Below, one piece after another: positions 55,992 through 64,000 of a stretch of DNA of 64,000 nucleotides (the first letter of the stretch is position 1; each line of letters begins with the position of its first letter). The DNA lies in contig JASAND010012549.1 of NCBI GenBank assembly GCA_030248195.1, positions 44,420 to 108,419 of the forward strand, read 5' to 3'. Origin of the DNA: Trissonchulus latispiculum. Lineage: Eukaryota > Nematoda > Enoplea > Enoplida > Ironidae. The position numbers and the translations under genes were made by a program. The notes beneath the pieces are model-generated. The model saw only the letters and a program-made list of their open reading frames with translations, was not told the origin of the DNA and did no database searches.

Positions 55992-58900
55992 GAGGGGTCC
56001 ATTTTTAGCCGATTTTTGGACCATCTCCTATTTTGCTCATTCTCACAGATTTTGTTGTCCGATTGGTATATTTTAGCGAGTTTTTGAAATTAAAGTAGGG
56101 TCTCTTACTGTTATCGAGTAATTCCACTTCAAAGTGGATGTCAGCATGTGTTAAACATAGGAAACGGAAAAGGTGGTGATTTTTTCCGTGCGCCAGAGAA
56201 ATCTCGCCAACGACAAAACTGAACACGTCAACGTCCGTATTATATTATAAATGATGATGAGGGTGATTTGTAGGAGCAGAATTTTTATTTAGGACTTCAA
56301 ATTTTTTTAATTAATTTTTGAAGTTTGACAATAGCCAAATTTGACTGTTTTGCAATATTAAAATTGGTGGTCTTCCTAAATTGGTGGACTTTGATGAAAT
56401 ATTCTGAAAGCTGTAAGGCGTATTTAAAAATTCTGCTTCCTACTAATCACAGCTTATGACAATACATTTCGAACGATGCCAATTGATCTTATTCTTAGGG
56501 CCTTTTCGCGAATGGGTTAAACTAGTTAAATTTAACTCGATCCTTTTCGCGAATGGGTTAAACGAGTTAAAATTAACTCGCCGAGTTAAGCAGAGTTAAA
56601 ATTTTTAACTCTACGCTCATTCGCGAAAAGAGTTAAAAATTAACTCTTTTAACTCTACTCTTTTCGTGAATGACACGTGGAGTTAAAAACCTGCAGAGTT
56701 AAATTTAACTCTACCCTTTTCATGAATGGGTTAAATTTAACTCTTTTAACTCGCTCACGACATTTTACATTGAATTTTAACCCGCGTCTCAGCACGCGGG
56801 TTAAACGAGTTAAAATCTTCCATGCTTTACATTGTTATTGCCACATTATGCGCGCGTAATAAAACTTTAAAAATGACAAAATAATCCAGCCAATAACAGT
56901 GCAACACATAATTTCATAGGATGGTTCATAACGCTTCAAAATTACTTAAGCATTTGCCAACATTCTGCTGAATTATTTACGAGTAACGAAATAGGCTACT
57001 TAGTAAAATAAAAATAGATTGAACAAGATGTTTTAAACATGCTGCATTTTTAGAAATAATAGTTAAATAAAATTAATTAAGTTAAAATAATTAATTATAA
57101 TCCTAAATAGGCTCTAAATTATTTTTTGTATGTTAATTAACACCACCTATAAATGCAAATTGGAAGTAATGAGAGCTGATAACATGAAAAGCCGAATCAA
57201 CGGGACACTACAACTAACCAGAAAGCTCAATTTTTTTCTCAAAAAGTGGATTAATTAAAGCGGCAATTTTGCCATGAAAACTACTGTAAACTTGAAAAAA
57301 TTTGTATTTTTAGACTTTTTGAAAGGACATCTAGATAAATGTTACGCGAAGCAACTGGTTATGCTCATAAGAAATGCAGTACAGGATCAATTGTTATCCG
57401 AACTGTGATTCTAAGGGCAACCATTTCAATTCAAATTTGAAATCTCTACTGAATTAATAAACAAACATTTTTCTATTTAATTTTGCTGCACCTATCTGTT
57501 TTAGTATCATTAGTTGAAATTATCCAAAATTGTTCAACTTTTTAGGAAAAGCAAGAGAATCCGATTTTGCTGAAAATATGCACAGAGGTTTTTTGAGCTC
57601 TGTTGTGGTCTCAGCAAACGAACACCTGTTTTTCGGCTCAACTATTCATTAGCACTTTATTGTAGGCTAAATTGCAAGCTGGCCAAAGAATCAACGAAAA
57701 CCTAGACCGAACTGTCTTTAGATTACTTTTCAGTGAACTCTGAAAATATACAACTTTTCATGAAAATCGTAAAAAATCTTTGGTTGGCTCCCCTTAAATT
57801 GCAGTTTTACCCATGTGGTTAACCCCGTTAAAGCTTAAACTATAAAACTTTGCTGCAGATTGGTCAATAATTCGTTGAAATGGGTCCATCTCCATGCTAA
57901 ATTTCAGCAAAGTCGGTTAGAAAATGCAAGTTACACAGGGATTCGCCCGGATCACCCTAGTACAGGATGACACTAGATTGAAGGTGTAATAAATGTCTGT
58001 TAATGAAGTCAGTAAATATCTTCTTTTGCTGTTTTATTTTATTTGAAATTTTCCAAACGTAAAGAAGTTTTTTAAAATCTCAAATGGTGAAAAGTTGGCC
58101 ATTACGTACATAAGCAAAAATTATATTATTATTTTAACTCTTTTCACATACGCAGAGAGTTAACTTTAACTCTACCAGTTTTAACTCTTTTAACTCTTTT
58201 CGCGAATGCACAGAGTTAATTTTAACTCTACCAGTTTTAACTCTTTTAACTCCTTGATTTTTAACCCTGCAGAGTTAAAAGAGTTAAAAACGGACAGAGT
58301 TAAATTTAACCCTGCGCATTCATGAAAAGGGTTAAAAGAGTTAATTTTAACTCTACTCTACTCTACTCTACTCTACCCATTCGCGAAAAGGCCCTTAGTT
58401 AGCTCTGCCCGATTTCGAGATTTCTCTGGCGCAGAAATCTGAATTTTTAGCAAAATTTTGGAAATTCCCGTTTTTTGGCAAATAACATAGAGCTATGGCA
58501 ACACAGACCAATAAAATGTTAGTCAATCTATTTGTGCACCATTATTGATGACTTTAGGTCAAGTTTGGGTACAGGGTAATGGTGTAGGTTAGTACACCCA
58601 ATTTGTCGCTGGGGTAAAATATGAGGGTCTGACAACCATAATCTCAAAAATAGCGATTTTTCAAATTTTTTGGAATATGTTAAATTTTATATCAATCGAA
58701 AGCTCTCAAACATTTTTTGTTCTTGCCCGAAAATGCACCAAATTCAGGTTAAATGATTTTTGAGGTCACGGCTTTCCAGCGTCGGTGCTACTCCCTAAAA
58801 TCACTAAATAAAGCCATACAGTAAACTTTCCCCAGTAAAAGCCACCCTAAATTCTTTGTTTGCATCAGTTATCAAATATACAACCGAACAAAGCCCCATT

Positions 58901-59116
58901 CTCAAAGACGTTCAAGTGGAAAGTGCCTTTATTTACTGCGGCACCTCGTTTTCACCCATTTTCAAATTGCATGCAATTAATAGACGGTTACTCGTTACGT
59001 ACAGAGCAAAACTACTCAAAATTTAAACTCGATGTGCAGGACATACAAACAAAATTTTGTGTGAAAATGAGCAGAATCCCTGACCATAAACTTTGTCATG
59101 ATGGACCCCCCCCCCC
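55992..59116. mobile_element. TTAA-flanked G-tract element, copy 3
   Basis: TTAA at 55988-55991 and 59117-59120. The left end GAGGGGTCCATTTTTAGCCG, GGACCATCTCCTATTTTGCTC and the right end (TGTGTGAAAATGAGCAGAAT, then a C-run) match copies at 14524 and 16953. Without the nested element at 56498-58394 it is about 1.2 kb. The shared internal block TGTTAAACATAGGAAA is at 56151. Confidence 0.75.
56498..58394. mobile_element. TIR element with GAGTTAAA motif arrays, TTA duplication
   Basis: Ends GGGCCTTTTCGCGAATGGGT and its inverse, flanked by TTA on both sides (56495-56497, 58395-58397). The outer 300 bp on each side contain dozens of GAGTTAAA/TTTAACTC steps punctuated by TTCGCGAA, TTCGTGAA and TTCATGAA palindromes. 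The 1.3-kb AT-rich centre has no recognisable gene. GGGCC ends and a 3-bp TTA duplication fit PIF/Harbinger-type elements. Nested in the TTAA element. Confidence 0.85.
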
Positions 59117-59376
59117 TTAATTGAAAATATTCTGACCCCCGCGCAAAATTTTCGTTGGCTGTATAGGCCACGGTCGCATCCATTGCCCATGGACTTGATG
59201 CATTTAACGTTGATGACTAGGCGGTAAGAGTACTGATGTAGCGCTTCAGCCAAGTGCTGGTGGACCAAAGTACTCAACAAGGATACCGAACAATACCTAG
59301 AATACCATTGAATCAGGGTCTAGAAGAGAGACAAGGAAAGCTTGCAAGTTTTTCCTTTCAGTAGGGATTGAAAGCA

Positions 59377-59465
59377 AAGAATTGATGCAGCTGGGAATCG
59401 AAACGTGAGCCCTTCCAGCTGCAGACAGACGTGCTTACCACCACACCACTGGACCATCAGCTGAA
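59377..59465 (-). repeat. tRNA-derived SINE-like sequence, second copy
   Basis: On -, GGTCCAGTGGTGTGGTGG, TAAGCACGTCTGTCTGCAG and GTTTCGATTCCCAGCTGC give A- and B-box-like blocks resembling 53575-53690. It lies about 150 bp before the Trk coding start, in its presumed 5' untranslated or first intron region. Confidence 0.5.
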
Positions 59466-59613
59466 TTATTAATCAATGTACTATAGGAAGAAGTATTAAT
59501 ACACAACCAGACTTCCTTTTCTTTTGGTGGGACATTTGTAATTATAGAACTAAAACATATAAATTCAATAAATGTACGATTTGTATATATAATATTTATT
59601 GTTTTTAGGAACA

Positions 59614-62600
59614 ATGACCAGAACCAGTCATGCTATTATTTTCTGTTTGCTAAGTGGTTGGCTTGCTATAGCTAATACTCAAGCGAACTGTAGCTACTCA
59701 CAGCGGGATGACCAATTCACGGTCTCCTGTGAAGGAAATCAAAGTCTGCAAATGCTGCTCCAGGAAACCAGAAATCACAAAAATCTGATCACAAAACTGA
59801 TCCTAAACGGAGATAAACGTATTTCTGAAATTGGACCTCAATTATTATCGAAATTTCCGCGATTATCGTATCTAAAAATTACCGATACCAGTGTTACTGA
59901 ACTGCTGGATGTGGACACTTTCAAGCCCCTCAAACAGTTGCGTTTCCTAGACCTGAGCGGAAATCAAATTCGGGCTCTGGATTGGCGGATTTTTCAGGAT
60001 CTAGAGGCCCCAATTCTATCCCTAAATCTGTCCCAGAATCCGATTTCCTGTCAGGACTGTCGAAATCGATGGATCTGGGAGTGGGACAATTTGTTGGCTC
60101 AAAAACAGATCTCTTCCAATGATTCCGGTCCGGTCGAAATCCCGGTTTGGTCCGAACGAGAAATGCACATTAAGGTTCACGAAATTTCCACCACCCTCAG
60201 CTGCGGCAGTCCTCCGAAAACTGTCCAGTGCCCGGAAGTTACGGTGACCATGGACCCGAAATATGTGGAATTACCCCCGGATTTTTCGGGGGTCATCAAG
60301 TTTCGGTGCGATGTTCAGGTGTCGGGTGATCCGGAAAATTTGGTCATGGACGTCCGAACTACAGCTACCGATTTGTCGGCAACTATTTCTACGACAAACT
60401 CAACGGAATCAGGTAAAGAATGCTAATTAGCTGCTGTCGCTAATTACTATTTAAGTATAGTTCTAGCTAATCCAATGGGTGAAATCACAATTGAAAATTG
60501 AGTTCAAACGAACAGCTGTCTAAATTCTTGTTGATTTTGAATTCACTAATTTATAAAATACATTTTTAATTTCAAGTGCGACATGTTAACTTTAAAATAT
60601 TAAATCTAATGAAATAGCCAAGCACCAGTGAAGGTCCTAAAAATCGCGCTTTGGGCTGGATTTCAGCTGTCAGTTAAGTCCACTAAAGTCGTCAAAAGTA
60701 TCAAAAATATTACAGTAACATTTTTTCTATTTTAGACACCGAAAACCGACTTCAAATCAGCATCGAAAATATCACGACGGAGAGCACGGGTTATCTGGTC
60801 TGCGCCGCCAAAAGTGACCAATTCGGCCGCCCTTTCAGCGCCAGTGCCGCTCTCGCCATAACGTCCCCGCCCCGGTTCCTGAGCCTAGCGAAATCCCAAT
60901 ATTTCACAGAAAATCTCTGGGTCTATCGGGCGCTAATCCGAGGATATCCGGTTCCGGAAATTTCCCTGAATCGGGAAGGAACTATGAACGTATTCCGACT
61001 GAATCTGGATTTAGTTCGGGTCGATTTGGCCGTCAAACCGAACGGGTCGACGTTCATCGTTTCCGCCTGTAATCGATACAATTGCAGCGAACGAGCGGTA
61101 TTCCCCTTTGAAGAAGAAATTGTAGAGGGTACCAGTGGGGGTTACTATAAAATCTATTTGGCGGTAATTGTTACCGTGGTAATTTTGATTCTACTGCTGT
61201 GTCCAGTGGAAATGTGCCTCGTGAAACGACTGCGGGAAAGACGGGAAAAGCGACTGAAAGCCTTTACGCCAGAAGAGCAGTATAGTCACCGATTAGGTTT
61301 AAGTCAAATGCGGCTGGAGTTTAGATATCGGTCGGCAGAAACGGAAGGTAGATATAATTTAAAATTAAACTTTGTAATTTTTTAAAAATTTAAATTGTAG
61401 GCAAGAGCTTAGAGAATCGAAGGATGTGTAATTTGTTTTACAAATTTCTGTAGGTAACATTATTATGAAATTAATATATATTACATTTTCACTAAATATC
61501 GTACAATTGTTTTTGTGAAAGATTCAAATCAAGAATGAATAAAATATAAAATAAAATAGAATAAAATAAAATACAATAGACGGGATCGAACCAACTAGTT
61601 ACAGCCTCACAGTCGAGCAATCTACCACTCAGCGAAGCCCAGTCTATAGGTCAAATATTTTAACGCTCAGCTAAACCCCTACAGACCGAGATTAGTTTAT
61701 TACACTGATTTCAACCTTTCGAAGTTCATGTGAATTGTTGATGTTTAACGATTTTGTTTCAGAGCCATCACTGACTCCGCTATCCGAAATCGTGGACAAC
61801 CCTCTCTACATCGCACCAATCATGGCAGCCGGGATCAAAATCGTCGAAATGGAAAAGCTACAGATTGCCGAAAAAATCGGCAACGGAGCCTACGGTACCA
61901 TCTACTACGGTCTGTTGTCCGATTTCGCCAATTTCGAGGAGTCCCAGACGCCGGTGGCCGTCAAAAAGATGAACGTCAATTCCCCAATTTTCGCCGACCA
62001 TTTCGTCAAGGAGGCTCGCGTGATCGCCTCTCTCCATCACGACAACATCGTCCGATTCTACGGTCTCTGTATCGATTCCAACGATGTTCTCCTGCTGTTT
62101 GAATTCATGGATCTGGGGGATCTCCGATCCTATCTCCTGGCCCACGGCCCGGCGGCCAGTGGGGACGAATTCGACCCACTGACCACTGGCTACTTAGGTT
62201 ACACCCAACTGCTGGAGGTAGCCACCCAGATAGCCAGCGGTCTGGCCTACCTGGCCGAGCGGCGGCTAATTCACCGCGACGTGGCGGCCCGAAACTGTCT
62301 CCTACAGTCCCCGCTGGTGGCCAAACTGGCGGACTTTGGCCTCAGTCGAACGGTCTACGCCGACAAATACTATGAGGCCAAGAGTGAGACAGCCTTGCCG
62401 ATTCGTTGGCTGGCGCCAGAGTGTCTGACCTATGGAAAGTTTTCCGTCGAATCGGACATTTGGAGCTTCGGCGTTCTGTTGTGGGAGATTTTCAGCTATG
62501 GGATGACCCCCTGGACTCACCTGTCGAATTCTGAGGTGGCTGATAGAGTACAAAGCGGGCAGATTTTGGGGATGCCCCCCGGCTGCCCCTATGAAATGTA

Positions 62601-62703
62601 TGAACTAATGCTGGGCTGCTGGTCCCCCCGGACCACGGACAGACTTACGGCGCAGGAAATGATGGAAACCCTTAACGAGCTGCTGAATCTGGAGTCACAG
62701 TAG
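59614..62703 (+). CDS. Trk-type receptor tyrosine kinase (LRR-Ig-TM-kinase)
   Basis: Coding exons 59614-60412, 60736-61347 and 61763-62703 join in phase to 783 residues plus TAG. Order: signal peptide (about 1-22); cysteine-flanked leucine-rich repeats ending in the LRR-CT block NPISCQDC; two Ig-like domains (about 210-400); TM helix at about 406-425; juxtamembrane NPLY at 483-486, the NPxY form used by PTB adaptors in Trk; kinase domain from about 500. The kinase keeps GNGAYG (510-515), Lys538, Glu554, HRDVAARN (641-648), DFG (661-663) and the activation-loop YADKYY (669-674), matching the Trk YxxxYY autophosphorylation motif. LPIRW and SDIWSFGVLLWEIF follow. Trk receptors bind neurotrophin-like ligands at the plasma membrane; the ligand here is unknown. 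The protein stops just after the kinase domain, so the vertebrate C-terminal YLDVLG phospholipase-C-gamma site is absent. A TTTTTAG acceptor ending at 59608 implies an upstream non-coding exon, and ATG 59614 is chosen over an in-frame TTG at 59599. Confidence 0.93.
61579..61646 (-). repeat. tRNA-like sequence in Trk intron 2
   Basis: On -, GAGTGGTAGATTGCTCGACTG and TTGGTTCGATCCCGTC resemble tRNA A and B boxes. The acceptor and T stems pair poorly, so it is a tRNA-derived repeat or pseudogene. Confidence 0.4.
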
Positions 62704-64000
62704 ACAGAATTTCATTATGTCGAAATCCCACTTGAAAAAAGCTCTAATTTCACCTAAATTTAAAATCTGACCTCTGCTGACAAATTGGAATAGGGATTGT
62801 CGGCATAATGATAGTCTGCCTACAGTAAAAAGAGAAAACATTCCAAAACTGAAACAGGGACTACATGGTTCATTTGACCGACCAATATGTATGACATTAG
62901 ACGAAAGATTTTACTTGGAACTTTAATGGATCTGCTTTGGACAAGATTAGATTATATTTCCTGTAGATCTCGGATATCATAATCAAGTTCAATTTCAGTG
63001 GCGATCAACTTGTTGTTGCTTAATTCAGTTGATCCAACACTATACTGGATCTCAGAAGACAAAACTTCGCTGGAGTTGGAAGCAAACAATAAATGCCACC
63101 CATTTTAGTGGGTGCCAACCCTCCAATGTTAAAGAAACCCATTCTATTACTGTAGCTTTGAAAGCAACACTTCATGACTTGAGTAGAGCTAAGTTTCAAT
63201 GCTCTCTCGATATACCTTACGGTACAAGCGGACCAGGGGTCCGAAGAGACGAAGGTCACGGACAGAAAACATGAGCGCTAGAACCAGACTACGATACACG
63301 ATTCCGAGCAGCAATGACCTGTGCTGCAAGTATTTTCATAGTACTAATTTTTGTTCTTGCTGTAATTAGAGTTGTTCCCATAAGCAGTTGACCAGGTTGA
63401 GCCAACGCCTAAATTATCGGCCAGGCCGGGCCCAGACAGAGGCCAGCCCGCTACTACGCCCGGAGCCTAGGCTCGGTGTCAAAGTCGGAGCTCACTATTA
63501 GGCCAGGACTCTTTAGCCCAGAGCTTGCTACTATTCCCGGCCTAAAACACGTTCACTCTGATGTGCCCAAAAATGAATCAAGGTCTCGATACCGCCAACA
63601 GGAGGTCGGGGGAGCCACGCCGCCGGTCTCAGCGGGCCCAGTAGTGGGCTGGGCTTTCTGCCGAAGTCAGGCCCAGCAAAACGTTTTCCAGACCCGGGCG
63701 TAAACCTGGCCTGCTCTGGGTGCAAAGCCCGCTGCACCACCCGGGAACAACCCTGAAACTAGTGTCAAAGTAAAATACTGTTTTGCCAGGCTGTGTGCAC
63801 ATACTGATGTAGATAACAATAAGTCTAGTGCAGTTAAATAGTCAATTTGTAATAACTACTGTATGACTAATGTTTTGTGCTGTACGTATATGTATTGTAT
63901 TAATGACAGTTTGTTCATAGGTTTTGTATGTTTAACGTTTTGTAAGTAGCAATGTAATTAATGTAATGTGATTTAAAGCTTTGCATGTTGAGTGGGTTCA
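62704..64000. other. Trk 3' flank and unassigned sequence
   Basis: No further gene recognised. 63405-63740 is GC-rich with GGCCAGGCCGGGCCC and CCCGGAGCCTAGGCTCGG, like patches near 18070, 49700 and 52680. A weak tRNA-like piece on - (CGGGTGGTGCAGCGGGC) lies near 63710-63740. The last 250 bp are AT-rich. Confidence 0.45.
63088..63093 (+). promoter_or_regulatory. Candidate Trk polyadenylation signal
   Basis: First clear AATAAA after the Trk stop codon, 385 bp downstream on the coding strand. Use is unproven. Confidence 0.3.

Larger units (their letters stand above)
54721..59171. mobile_element. Possible composite element with GGCCTATACA ends
   Basis: GGCCTATACATGTATAGGCC at 54721 and TGTATAGGCC at 59162-59171 are inverse ends. 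Just inside each end is ACCCCCGCGCA, and CAAAATTTTTGACCCCC near 54770 resembles GACCCCCGCGCAAAATTTT at 59135. The space between holds the minisatellite and the TTAA element at 55992-59116. Terminal repeats are short, so this is tentative. Confidence 0.35.

Noticed and set aside
59599..59613. In-frame TTG start for the Trk receptor
   Set aside because: A TTTTTAG splice acceptor lies between it and the ATG at 59614, and a good signal peptide follows the ATG.
61735..61762. ATG at 61735 as start of a separate kinase gene
   Set aside because: It lies in intron sequence before the TTTCAG acceptor at 61762; the exon continues the receptor in phase.

Overview
The window is animal nuclear DNA. It holds three intron-containing protein genes, all with canonical GT-AG introns and the standard code, in about 64 kb that is otherwise dense with transposable elements. 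The genes are: a three-finger (Ly6/uPAR-type) surface protein on + (9148-10185); a mitochondrial porin, VDAC, on - (seven exons, 12946-23758); and a Trk-type receptor tyrosine kinase on + (three coding exons, 59614-62703). A LRR-Ig-TM-kinase Trk receptor together with an ordinary VDAC points to a bilaterian invertebrate, probably a spiralian such as a flatworm, mollusc or annelid. I cannot name the species.

Layout. 1-9147: G/C-homopolymer-rich foldback elements, a TIR element with 187-bp arms, two arrays of a 149-bp satellite, and no recognised gene. 9148-10185: Ly6 gene. 10740-12170: nested short elements. 12946-23758: VDAC, whose 843 coding bases are spread over 10.8 kb because the introns are filled with nested TIR elements; one ends at the splice donor of exon 5. 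24250-25915: more G-run elements and a piggyBac-like fragment. 28548-41205: a non-coding 4.44-kb unit in near-identical head-to-tail duplication, each copy carrying a tRNA-like gene, followed by a diverged inverted and rearranged third copy. The second unit has a clean 1,008-bp insertion at TTAA that is absent from the first.

41800-46573 (- strand): remains of a Ty3/Gypsy-like element (zinc-binding and integrase regions), broken by stops and by two later insertions, with a possible SGNH-hydrolase-like remnant beyond it. 47747-48668 (- strand): a decayed Penelope-like reverse transcriptase. 50835-59171: more TIR elements, tRNA-derived SINE-like pieces, and a 49-bp minisatellite. 59614-62703: Trk gene, followed by unassigned sequence.

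The three genes encode unrelated products and show no operon-like relation. The main theme is repeat biology: at least eight TIR elements, unlike each other in sequence, share one plan, in which each carries its own short motif repeated many times, in both orientations, just inside its ends. Three TTAA-flanked G-tract elements and several elements with GGGCC-type ends are nested inside one another, which gives a relative order of insertion.
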